A DNA stretch of 64,000 bases, from contig CP021424.1 of assembly GCA_002162095.1 (NCBI GenBank), forward strand, positions 2,046,001 through 2,110,000, read 5' to 3'. Shown here one piece after another: positions 1 through 7,557 of this stretch. The translations under genes were made by a program, and so were the position numbers. The stretch comes from Armatimonadetes bacterium Uphvl-Ar2. GTDB lineage: Bacteria; Armatimonadota; Fimbriimonadia; Fimbriimonadales; Fimbriimonadaceae. Position 1 is the stretch's first letter; every line of letters starts with the position of its first letter. A model generated the notes under the pieces. That model was not told the DNA's origin and did not search any database. It saw only the letters and a program-made list of their open reading frames with translations.

Positions 1-1301
1 CTGAGCCGGTCAACCCGACGGCCGAAGTCCTTGGCTACACCCGCCCGACCAGTGCCGAAGAAGAGAAGCCTGAACTCTCGGTTTTTGGTGCGGGTGCCGC
101 GGAAAACGATGGCCACACCCCGGCGTTCGTCCCCAAGGACGTGCGCGAGCCCGAGAAGCACAAGGGCAAGTTCTATGTGGATGAAAACCTGCAAGAGCAG
201 GGCATTGTGCGCACGGGCGAGGATGTCAAGCCGGTGGCCGAAATCCACATCGACGAGTTGCTACGCATGGCCGTAGAACGCAAGGCAAGCGACATCCACC
301 TGACCGCCGGCCTGCCTCCTATGGTGCGCATGGACGGCGAAGTGGTGCCGTTGCCGTACGAAATCCTCGACCCGCAGCAAACCCAGCGCCTGATTTACGA
401 AGTCCTGACCGACGAGCAACTGGAGAAGTTTGAGAACACGCGTGAACTCGACATCGGTTACTCCGTCAAAGGCCTGGCTCGATTCCGTGTGAACGTCTAC
501 ACGCAGCGGAATGCCGTCGCCGGTGCCCTGCGCATGATTCCGAATCGCATCCCATCCTTTGATGAACTGCGGCTGCCTTCGGTCATTCGCGAAATCGCCA
601 AGCGGCACAGCGGCATGATCTTGGTGACGGGGCCGACGGGTTCCGGGAAGTCCACCACCATCGCCTCGATGATTGACGACATCAACGAGACGCGGCAGGC
701 GCACATCCTCACCATCGAGGACCCGATTGAGTACCTGCACAAGCACAAGAAGTGCATGGTGAACCAGCGCGAAATGCACTCGGACACCTACTCGTTCCAC
801 AACGCTCTGCGTGCGGTGCTCCGCGAAGACCCGGACATCATTCTGGTCGGTGAACTTCGTGACCTCGAAACCATCGAAGCCGCCCTGACGCTGGCCGAAA
901 CGGGCCACCTCGTCTTCGGCACCTTGCACACTCGCAACGCTCCGGCCACGATTGACCGTATCGTGGACGTGTTCCCGGCCGACCAGCAAGACCAGATTCG
1001 CGTGTTGCTCGCCAACACCATTGAAGGCATCATCTCGCAGCAGTTGCTGCCCAAGTTGGGCGGCGGCCGCGTGGCGGCGCTGGAGATCATGACGGGCTTG
1101 CCCTCGGTCAAGAACTTGATCCGAGAAGGGAAGACGCACCAGATGTACAGCGTCATCGAGACGAGCAAGAACGTGGGCATGCGCACGATGGATGCCTCGT
1201 TGGCGGATTTGTTCCGTCAGGGTTACGTCAGCTACGAAGAGTGCCTGATGCGCGCGGTGGATAAGGAATCCTTCGCTCGCCTGGCCAAGGGCGCGGCGTA
1301 A
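1..1301 (+). CDS. pilT: Type IV pilus twitching motility ATPase PilT (5' partial)
   Basis: Hexameric ATPase of the PilT/GspE family that powers pilus retraction at the inner membrane. Walker A GPTGSGKST lies near position 630, Asp-box and Walker B (ILVGELRD) near 840-863, and the HT-motif GTLHTRNA near 919-942. The frame is open to the left edge of the window, so the gene probably starts outside it; the GTG at 141 is only the first in-frame start seen inside. At least 80 residues of charged, low-complexity sequence precede the usual PilT start (around IHIDELL), which is a longer N-terminus than the family normally has. The stop lies 4 nt from the stop of a convergent small gene. Confidence 0.95.
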   Translation, partial: EPVNPTAEVLGYTRPTSAEEEKPELSVFGAGAAENDGHTPAFVPKDVREPEKHKGKFYVDENLQEQGIVRTGEDVKPVAEIHIDELLRMAVERKASDIHLTAGLPPMVRMDGEVVPLPYEILDPQQTQRLIYEVLTDEQLEKFENTRELDIGYSVKGLARFRVNVYTQRNAVAGALRMIPNRIPSFDELRLPSVIREIAKRHSGMILVTGPTGSGKSTTIASMIDDINETRQAHILTIEDPIEYLHKHKKCMVNQREMHSDTYSFHNALRAVLREDPDIILVGELRDLETIEAALTLAETGHLVFGTLHTRNAPATIDRIVDVFPADQQDQIRVLLANTIEGIISQQLLPKLGGGRVAALEIMTGLPSVKNLIREGKTHQMYSVIETSKNVGMRTMDASLADLFRQGYVSYEECLMRAVDKESFARLAKGAA

Positions 1302-1304
1302 GGC

Positions 1305-1532
1305 TTAGCCCGGCTGTACTCGGCTCACGGTGACAAAGTAATTGTCACCGAGGGCCTTGCTCTTTCGAATGTAGAAGGCCGCGCCAGCAGTCCGCTTGGC
1401 GTAGTAGATATCGGCGTCATCCAGGTAAACCGTGCCCAAGCCGGGTACGAACACGTCACGCGGAGCGAGGGGCTTGCCCAACGCCTCGTAAGTGATGTAG
1501 TACCGGTCGCCCACTGCGGGTTCCAACGCCAT
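1305..1532 (-). CDS. Hypothetical small protein, 75 aa
   Basis: A 75-residue protein of unknown function, rich in Tyr, Val and Asp, with no signal peptide or membrane segment. It may be a single beta-rich domain. It ends 4 nt from the pilT stop (convergent). Its ATG overlaps the ATG of the divergent lipid kinase gene within one CATG. No frame of comparable quality covers this gap, which supports it being a gene, but I recognise no family. Confidence 0.6.
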   Translation of the reverse strand: MALEPAVGDRYYITYEALGKPLAPRDVFVPGLGTVYLDDADIYYAKRTAGAAFYIRKSKALGDNYFVTVSRVQPG

Positions 1533-2460
1533 GATCTACAAGATACCCACACCGGCGGCCCCCGATTCGGCCCTTCTGATCCTCAATCCGGCGGCCGGCA
1601 AAGGGAAGCAAGATGTACCCCTGGTGGGCGAGCACATCTTGACCGTCGAAACCGAGGAGCCCGGCCACGCCACGGTGCTTGCGGCCGCGGCAGTGGCAGC
1701 GGGATGGCAGCGCATCATCGCCGGGGGTGGCGACGGCACCCTCAACGAGGTAGTGCAGAGCGTGGCGGGCACCGACGTGACCCTGGGGCTGTGGCCCGTG
1801 GGGACCGCCAACGACTACGCGCGCAGCGCGGGCCTGCCCACGGACCTGACGGCGGCGCTGGATTTGGCGGCCTCGGGGCAGGGCACGCCGGTGGATTTGG
1901 CCCGGGTGAACGGCAAGCACGACTGCGTGAACTTAGGTGGGCTGGGGTTCGACGCCGAAGTCGTGCGCCGCTACCACGCGGCTGGCCCCGTTGTGAAAGC
2001 GCTCGGCACCAAGGCGCGGTACTGGAGCAGCATCGGCCGTACATTCTTAGGTTTTCGTGGCTTGCGCGCCACCATCACCTTTGATGATGAGCCGCTGATG
2101 GTGGTCCCCAAGCTGATGTTGCTGGCCTTCGGTCCGGCGCGGCAATACGGCGAGGGCATGCGCATGTGCCCGGATGCGGTGCTGAATGATGGTCTCTTGG
2201 ATGCCGTGTGGGCGGAATCGCTGAACGCGGTGGAGCTTTCGAAGTTGTTGCCTCTGGTCTACGAGGCCAAGCACATCGGCCACCCCAAAGTGAAGTCGCG
2301 CACGTTCCGCCGGATGCGGATTGATAGTGTGCCCGCCGGCGCGTTTCACCTCGAAGGTGACCTGAAAGGCGAGAGCCCGCTGGAGGTGGAAGTGGTGCCA
2401 GGGGCGCTGCGGATGGTGTTGGGGCCGGGCGCGGCAGTAGCGCCGCCGACTTCAGATTGA
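1531..2460 (+). CDS. Diacylglycerol/lipid kinase family protein (YegS/BmrU-like)
   Basis: Soluble lipid kinase of the DAGK catalytic-domain family, about 309 aa, the usual length. The phosphate-binding start LILNPAAGKGK is near residue 16, the nucleotide loop GGGDGTLNEVV near residue 65 and the GTANDYARS motif near residue 91. The C-terminal half fits the beta-sandwich lipid-binding domain (FHLEGDL near residue 271). It probably phosphorylates diacylglycerol or a related lipid; the exact substrate cannot be read from the sequence. It stands alone and is divergent from the 75-aa gene. Confidence 0.9.
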   Translation: MIYKIPTPAAPDSALLILNPAAGKGKQDVPLVGEHILTVETEEPGHATVLAAAAVAAGWQRIIAGGGDGTLNEVVQSVAGTDVTLGLWPVGTANDYARSAGLPTDLTAALDLAASGQGTPVDLARVNGKHDCVNLGGLGFDAEVVRRYHAAGPVVKALGTKARYWSSIGRTFLGFRGLRATITFDDEPLMVVPKLMLLAFGPARQYGEGMRMCPDAVLNDGLLDAVWAESLNAVELSKLLPLVYEAKHIGHPKVKSRTFRRMRIDSVPAGAFHLEGDLKGESPLEVEVVPGALRMVLGPGAAVAPPTSD

Positions 2461-2530
2461 AGTCAAAGATTGCGGAAAGGTAGACATTTTTGCCGGGGTC
2501 GTGCAATAACCATAGCGGGAGTTATTCTAC

Positions 2531-2800
2531 ATGTTTGGAACTGTTCTGATTGGTGTTGGGGGCTTGGCGTTACTTTACGTGACCATCAAGATCCTCATCC
2601 ACGCGTTTAAGTCGGCGGGCATCTTGCACGCCATCATTTGCTTCCTCTGCGGCATTTACGCTCTCTACTGGCTGTTCGCCAAGTACGACGAATCGGACAA
2701 GAAGAATCTCATCATCATCTTCGTGGTAGGCATCGTGCTCTACTTCATTGGTGCGGGCATGGCAGGTGCCAGCGCGGTCGCGGCTGGCGGCGCGGGCTAG
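2531..2800 (+). CDS. Small integral membrane protein, 89 aa
   Basis: Three predicted hydrophobic segments (about residues 3-22, 30-48 and 58-82) with the short loop AKYDESDKKN between the second and third. A Shine-Dalgarno sequence (GGGAG) lies about 9 nt before the ATG, and a strong terminator follows at 2824. The next gene encodes a clear paralogue sharing the pattern LxxTI(K/R)IL, then CG(I/L)YA(L/I)YWLF and DESDK/EETDK. Function unknown. Confidence 0.8.
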   Translation: MFGTVLIGVGGLALLYVTIKILIHAFKSAGILHAIICFLCGIYALYWLFAKYDESDKKNLIIIFVVGIVLYFIGAGMAGASAVAAGGAG

Positions 2801-2823
2801 TCCTTACGGGTTCACGCAAAATT

Positions 2824-2856
2824 CTCCTCTCGGCCGGTGGCCGGGGGGAGTTTTTT
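2824..2856 (+). terminator. Rho-independent terminator
   Basis: A 12-bp stem (2824-2835 with 2839-2850, two G-U pairs) with a GGT loop is followed by six T residues. It ends the transcript of the 89-aa membrane protein gene and lies upstream of the chosen start of the next gene. Confidence 0.9.
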
Positions 2857-2867
2857 GTTCATTCGGA

Positions 2868-2897
2868 TTGCCCTGGAAATGGGCCGTCGGATACGAT
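2868..2897 (+). promoter_or_regulatory. Possible sigma-70-type promoter
   Basis: TTGCCC at 2868-2873 and TACGAT at 2892-2897 are separated by 18 nt. They sit just after a terminator and about 20 nt before the GTG of the 112-aa membrane protein gene, where a new promoter is needed. Based on sequence match only. Confidence 0.35.
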
Positions 2898-2917
2898 CAC
2901 GCTGGAGAACACCCCCC

Positions 2918-3256
2918 GTGCCTCAAGTCATCGCTGCCCTAGGCATGATCGCCTCGCTTTACGCGACCATACGAATCCTCTACGACATCTTCGAGACAGA
3001 AGGGTTCGGTCACCTCGTCCTTGCGCTCATCTGCGGGCTCTATGCCATCTACTGGCTCTTCACGCAATACGAGGAAACGGACAAGATTGCCGTCATTGTA
3101 TGCATGGTACTCGGCATCGTGCTGCCGATCATTGCCGCAACCATGTTGCCGGACGACCCAGAAATGCAGGCGCTTCAGGCGCTCGGTCGGGTACCCGGCT
3201 TGGTGACCGCGATGGCGTTCAACCACTCCGGGACTTCACTAGCAGCCCAGGTCTGA
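2918..3256 (+). CDS. Small integral membrane protein, paralogue of the 2531 gene
   Basis: About 112 aa. I chose the GTG at 2918 because GGAG lies about 9 nt upstream and the longer upstream reading runs into a terminator. It shares the three-helix layout and the CGLYAIYWLF and EETDK patterns with the preceding gene. It has an extra hydrophilic C-terminal tail of about 35 residues whose coding sequence overlaps the 3' end of convergent pyrE by 82 nt. The tail may be real or a read-through product after loss of an earlier stop. Function unknown. Confidence 0.65.
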   Translation: MPQVIAALGMIASLYATIRILYDIFETEGFGHLVLALICGLYAIYWLFTQYEETDKIAVIVCMVLGIVLPIIAATMLPDDPEMQALQALGRVPGLVTAMAFNHSGTSLAAQV

Positions 3257-3753
3257 GCTTCCACCTTGTAGGCCGCCGTCCACTCCACACCCAGATCGGT
3301 GTTCGGGGCACTGCGGTCAATCAGCACGCTGGCAGCCACCACGTCGCCCCCGGCTTGCTGCACGCACTGGATGGTTTCCCGCACGCTCAGGCCCGTGGTC
3401 AGCACATCATCCACCACCAAAACCCGCGCCCCGGGGGCCACGGTCGCCCCGCGCCGGATGGTCTTGATGCCGTTCTCGCTCTCGATGTAGAGCGATTTCA
3501 CGCCCAGCAATCGCGCGACTTCAAACGCGATGATGATGCCGCCGGTCGTCGGTCCGGCCACAACGTCAATCTTGGCGTCACGGTACGTCTCGGCAATACG
3601 AGCGCAGAGGGCGGAAAGCACGTCCGGCTGCTCCAGAACGCGGAACTTCTCGAAGTAAACGTCGCTGTGGCGTCCGCTCGTTAGTACAAAGTGGCCCCGC
3701 AGGATCGCCCCGCGATCCTCGAGCATCTTCCCGAGATCGACGGTCTCAGCCAT
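3175..3753 (-). CDS. pyrE: Orotate phosphoribosyltransferase
   Basis: Converts orotate and PRPP to orotidine 5'-phosphate in pyrimidine synthesis. At 192 aa it has the usual length. The PRPP-binding motif VLVVDDVLTTG is at residues 111-121 and the glycine-rich AGPTTGGI near 67-74. Its ATG overlaps the 3' end of panD by 8 nt, so the two are likely translated from one message. The 3' end overlaps a convergent membrane protein gene. Confidence 0.95.
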   Translation of the reverse strand: MAETVDLGKMLEDRGAILRGHFVLTSGRHSDVYFEKFRVLEQPDVLSALCARIAETYRDAKIDVVAGPTTGGIIIAFEVARLLGVKSLYIESENGIKTIRRGATVAPGARVLVVDDVLTTGLSVRETIQCVQQAGGDVVAASVLIDRSAPNTDLGVEWTAAYKVEAQTWAASEVPEWLNAIAVTKPGTRPSA

Positions 3754-4108
3754 GGACGGTGAAGGGCTCCATTTCGCGCACGAACTGGTTGTTCTCGTCC
3801 ACCAGGATCATGGTGGGCGTCACCGGCTCATCACTCATGCAAAAAGCGGCAATGACCAGTCGGTCGCCCGCCTTAAAGTGGTGCGCCGCCCCGCCATTCA
3901 GGCCGACCACGCCGCGCGGCCCCCCAAAGGCGTAGGTGGTGATGCGCGAGGTGTGATCCACCGCCCACACGTGCACGAGTTCTCCATCCACAATGCCGAT
4001 GCGTTCCATCAGCTCGTGATCGATCTCGATACTGCCCACATAGTCGGGGTTGGCGTAGCTCACCCGCGCGTGGTGAATCTTAGCCTTGAGTAATTGGTTC
4101 AGGCGCAT
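3746..4108 (-). CDS. panD: Aspartate 1-decarboxylase
   Basis: Pyruvoyl enzyme that makes beta-alanine for pantothenate and CoA. I chose the start giving the conserved N-terminus MRLNQLLKAKIHHARV; an upstream in-frame ATG at 4132 would add 8 residues. The self-cleavage site is Gly25-Ser26 in YVGSIEID, where Ser becomes the pyruvoyl group. Length about 120 aa is normal. It overlaps the ccmF 3' end by 29 nt and pyrE by 8 nt, so it lies in the middle of a compact minus-strand operon. Confidence 0.95.
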   Translation of the reverse strand: MRLNQLLKAKIHHARVSYANPDYVGSIEIDHELMERIGIVDGELVHVWAVDHTSRITTYAFGGPRGVVGLNGGAAHHFKAGDRLVIAAFCMSDEPVTPTMILVDENNQFVREMEPFTVHG

Positions 4109-6437
4109 CGCTTTGCTTGGACTGCTCCTCATTTTGGACGACGTTGTTCAGGTCGCCCGTGGGCTCATCCCGCATTGGTCCGGGTGTCCGCCGGGACCGG
4201 CTACGCGCCGCCCAGAATCCACCGAGCGTCATCACACCCACCCCGATCCACACAAAGATGGTCAGGGGCTTGTAGAACAGCTCTACCGGGTAGGCCGGCT
4301 GCACAAAGAACAGCGTGACGGTGGCCGACTTGGTCGCGGCATCGATGCGGTCCAGGCGAATCTCGAAAGTGTCGCCGATACGACCATTGCTGTACTCAGG
4401 GCCATCCTCCGTGATCATCATCATGGATTCAAACTCGCCGTCGCCCATCGTCACCGAATCGTAGGTGAAGCGGGCAAAGAAGCGTGCACCCGCCGTGCCG
4501 AGTTGGCCTTCGGTGCGCATGCCTTCGTACTGAAGCGTGATGTCCTTGAAGGCCCGCATTTCGCCGACATTGAAGGTGGTTTCGCCGGAGGCGTCGAACG
4601 CCATGGGGTAGGCGATGACGATCATGTCCCACAGGGCGTGGCGCTGGATGTGCGGCCACATCACGGGGTTTGGCTCTTCCTCACCGGGGGTGAAGTAGAG
4701 GCCGGGGTGCGCCAGAAACTCCTCGCCGCGACCCATCACCATCATGTGCAGTTCGTTGTGCCGGTCCGTGAACTTGTAAGCCCGGTCAATGTAGGCAAAG
4801 GTGTAGCCCAGGGCCGTACCGGGGTAATCCGGGTGCACCAAAACTTCCGTCTTCTGCTCGAACCCGCGCGAGAACACTAACCCGAAGAGGGACAGAGCGA
4901 AACCCACGTGGGTGATGAGCCCACCCACGGAGGGCCGGGCCGTGCGCCATAGCTGGAAGATGCGCGTGAAGTTGGAAACCGTGGCAAATACGCACAGCCA
5001 ACTGAGGAACAGCACCCAGGGCAGGCGCGGGAGCTTGGCACCCCAGGGCGTATCGACGCCTTCATTGACCATGGGCAACCACACGGTTTCGGTGCGTAAG
5101 CCCAGCAGAAGGATGCCGGTGATGAACACCGAAATCGCCAGCGACTGATTGACCCGCCCGAGCGTGGCCTTGAAGGTCGAGCCGCGCCAAGTGATGAACG
5201 GGAAGATGGCCAGCGCCAGCATGAAGGGCGGGAAGAACCAGCTGAGGATGTAGTGGTAGAGCTTTTCTTCCACCATCTTCGGGGCTTGCCCGGCAAGGCT
5301 CTGGATGAGCGGCACGCTCATGCCCACCCCGGCGATGACGCCAAAGGCGAGCAGAATCCAGATGGACGTGCCATAGCCCGTGGTGCGGTTCAGGATGTGT
5401 TCCGGTTCGGCCGCGCGGGGTTCGGGCAGCCAGTCCTTGGCCGTGCGCATGCGCGCAAAGACCAAGCCGAAGAAGCCGAGAATCGTGACGCCGCCAATGC
5501 TCGTAAGGATCCACAGCGCACTGCGGTCCATCTGCGCGAAGCTGTGGACGCTTTGGTCGCCCAGGAAGCCGGACCGAGTGAGGAACGTGCCGAAGCAGAA
5601 CGCCATGAGCGGCACCGCCGCCAGCACCGCATTGCCGATGTGCCACCGCCGTCGCGCCTGCTGCACAAAGATGCCATGGATGAAGGCCACCGCCGCCACC
5701 CAGGGGACGAAGGAGGTGTTTTCGACCGGGTCCCACATCCAGAACCCGCCCCAGTTGAGCATCTCGTACGCCCAGAAGCCGCCCATACAGAGGCCGAGGC
5801 CAAGGAGGGTCGCCGAGATGATGGCCCAGGGCCGAATGGGGACAATGTAGTCCTCCAGGTTCTTGCGCATGAGGGCCGCGGCCGCCCAAGCAAACAAAGC
5901 CAGAAGGGAGCCGAAGCCCAAGAAAATGGTGGGCGGATGGATGACCATCCAGTAGTTCAGCAGCGCGGGCGAAAGGCCGTTGCCATCGGGCGGCGTGCGC
6001 AGTTGACCCAAGATCGGGTCGATGAGGCGGAAGGGCGACTCAAACGTGAGGATGCCCGCCAAGCCCATGAGGAACGCGCTGGCCACGCCCAGGTAACCGC
6101 GCTCATCGGCGCCGGTCTTTTTGCGGGCGAGGGCCACAAACATCGCCGAGGTCACGGCCCAAAGAAGGAACGAACCTTCTTGTCCGGCCCAAGCGGCCGA
6201 GACGCGATACCAGGGCTCGAGATCGGCCTGGCTGTGCGCAAAGACGTAGCGGTAATGGAATTGACCCGTGCTGGTGAGCGAAAGGAGCAGGCCAAAGGAA
6301 ATGAAGACGCTCCACGCACCCACGGCAAATCCGATCCGGGATACGCGAAGGCGGTTGGTGATGGAGCCGATGACCGCCGCTAAGAAGCTGGCCATCGCCA
6401 AGAAAAGGAGGATGCGACCCGCGTCGCCGGCCAGCAT
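4080..6437 (-). CDS. ccmF: Cytochrome c maturation haem lyase subunit CcmF
   Basis: Large polytopic inner-membrane protein (785 aa) of cytochrome c maturation System I that joins haem to apocytochrome. The WWD-type haem-handling signature (WGGFWMWDPVENTSFVPW) is at residues 229-246 and conserved periplasmic His residues lie nearby (for example HPPT near 167). Many membrane segments are visible. The hydrophilic C-terminal tail ends within panD. ccmE lies just upstream on the same strand. No other ccm genes are in this window. Confidence 0.95.
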   Translation of the reverse strand: MLAGDAGRILLFLAMASFLAAVIGSITNRLRVSRIGFAVGAWSVFISFGLLLSLTSTGQFHYRYVFAHSQADLEPWYRVSAAWAGQEGSFLLWAVTSAMFVALARKKTGADERGYLGVASAFLMGLAGILTFESPFRLIDPILGQLRTPPDGNGLSPALLNYWMVIHPPTIFLGFGSLLALFAWAAAALMRKNLEDYIVPIRPWAIISATLLGLGLCMGGFWAYEMLNWGGFWMWDPVENTSFVPWVAAVAFIHGIFVQQARRRWHIGNAVLAAVPLMAFCFGTFLTRSGFLGDQSVHSFAQMDRSALWILTSIGGVTILGFFGLVFARMRTAKDWLPEPRAAEPEHILNRTTGYGTSIWILLAFGVIAGVGMSVPLIQSLAGQAPKMVEEKLYHYILSWFFPPFMLALAIFPFITWRGSTFKATLGRVNQSLAISVFITGILLLGLRTETVWLPMVNEGVDTPWGAKLPRLPWVLFLSWLCVFATVSNFTRIFQLWRTARPSVGGLITHVGFALSLFGLVFSRGFEQKTEVLVHPDYPGTALGYTFAYIDRAYKFTDRHNELHMMVMGRGEEFLAHPGLYFTPGEEEPNPVMWPHIQRHALWDMIVIAYPMAFDASGETTFNVGEMRAFKDITLQYEGMRTEGQLGTAGARFFARFTYDSVTMGDGEFESMMMITEDGPEYSNGRIGDTFEIRLDRIDAATKSATVTLFFVQPAYPVELFYKPLTIFVWIGVGVMTLGGFWAARSRSRRTPGPMRDEPTGDLNNVVQNEEQSKQSDAPEPITQG

Positions 6438-6483
6438 CGACCACTGCGCGGGGGCCGGCCAATCCTGGGGGCAATATCCGTGT

Positions 6484-6894
6484 TCACTTTTGGGCTACCT
6501 TCGGTCCGTCACCCTCATACCGAGACGGGCACTTGAGGAGCAAATCGCGGGCTTCAAATTCGGTGGTGCCCATGCCACCAATGGCCACGGCGCGGTCAGC
6601 CGTGCGGAGGTTGGCCGGGGCGGGGCCCTTGTAGACCACGGGCACGGTCTGTCCGTAGTCGTCCTTAAGGATAAAGCGCGTGGTGGAGCCGTCCATAACG
6701 GTTGTTGTGATCGTTCCTGGAACGATGACACCCGCCAAGTGCAGGTTGTTGCCCTTCATGCTTTTGGCTTGCTCAACGTTGACGTAGGGGCTCGCCTGGG
6801 TAAGAAACATGGTCATCACCACGCCCAAAGCAACCACGGAACCTGCAATGAGGGCAATGACGCCGACCTTACGCTTGGTAGCTACACCTTTCAT
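6484..6894 (-). CDS. ccmE: Cytochrome c maturation haem chaperone CcmE (CxxxY variant)
   Basis: Membrane-anchored periplasmic OB-fold protein that carries haem to CcmF. I chose the ATG at 6894 (136 aa), giving a short positive N-tail (MKGVATKRK) and one membrane anchor at about residues 10-32. An in-frame start at 6990 would add 32 residues but runs into the divergent gene. The haem-binding His of the classic family is replaced by Cys122 in CPSRY (Cys-x3-Tyr), the variant described for System I* CcmE of archaea and some anaerobes. Confidence 0.9.
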   Translation of the reverse strand: MKGVATKRKVGVIALIAGSVVALGVVMTMFLTQASPYVNVEQAKSMKGNNLHLAGVIVPGTITTTVMDGSTTRFILKDDYGQTVPVVYKGPAPANLRTADRAVAIGGMGTTEFEARDLLLKCPSRYEGDGPKVAQK

Positions 6895-7006
6895 GGCCTT
6901 AATGTGAGTGTACGCAATTTCTGGCCCAACTCCCAATTTGGCCGGGGCCCTTGGGCGGGAACGAAACCACTTCGGCACGGGTTTTGCCATAATGGAAAGA
7001 CAAGTT

Positions 7007-7555
7007 ATGCGACGCTACGGACTGTTGGCAACCGTGGGGGTTCTGGGCCTCCTGTATGCGGTGGGACATTCGCAACCGGCCACCCCGGAGCAACGCGGCA
7101 AGTTGCCTCTGGACGAGCGTAAGTACGGCACCTTGCACTTATCCACGCGTTTGGGCTCGTTCCGGTCCATCAACTGCGAGGGCCGCATGGAATTTACGTT
7201 CACCGGCACCGTGCTCATCTCGCGGATGGAAGGGGATGTGCAGGTCACGGGCAACGTGCGCAAGGAGTACGAATTCGGAGATCGTAAGGTCTATTACGGA
7301 ACCGGACGCGTGGTGGCCAACGGGAAGTGGCGCGCCATCCAGTGGTTCGGCAAGGATATGCGGGCCGTGTTCTACGGGGCCGGTTTGGTCCGCGTGAACG
7401 GGGAATTTGACAGCAACCAAGACACGGGCCTCTTCTGGTACGACGATAAGGATCTCGCGTTGCCCTGGCCGGCCGCTAGCAGCCGCGACGTGATCGTGCC
7501 TGAGCCGTTTGTGAACCAACGAATTCAGCCCAAGATCAAGTCGTCCGGCGGCTAG
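7007..7555 (+). CDS. Secreted protein of unknown function
   Basis: About 182 aa with an N-terminal signal sequence (MRR followed by a hydrophobic stretch, then HSQPA). I chose the ATG at 7007 because GGAAAG lies 7 nt upstream; an ATG at 6992 is an alternative. The mature part is rich in beta-strand-like segments (MEFTFTGTVLIS, VYYGTGRVVANG), which resemble OstA/LptA-type repeats only loosely. It is divergent from ccmE and 2 nt upstream of the RNase H-fold gene. I do not assign a family. Confidence 0.7.
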   Translation: MRRYGLLATVGVLGLLYAVGHSQPATPEQRGKLPLDERKYGTLHLSTRLGSFRSINCEGRMEFTFTGTVLISRMEGDVQVTGNVRKEYEFGDRKVYYGTGRVVANGKWRAIQWFGKDMRAVFYGAGLVRVNGEFDSNQDTGLFWYDDKDLALPWPAASSRDVIVPEPFVNQRIQPKIKSSGG

Positions 7556-7557
7556 TC

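Noticed and set aside
2638-3684. 348-aa plus-strand ORF crossing two membrane genes and pyrE
   Set aside because: It runs through a terminator and antisense to pyrE; no domain.
5253-6383. 376-aa plus-strand ORF opposite ccmF
   Set aside because: It is antisense to a clear CcmF; composition is Arg/Gly/Ala/His-rich as expected of a GC-rich shadow and shows no domain.
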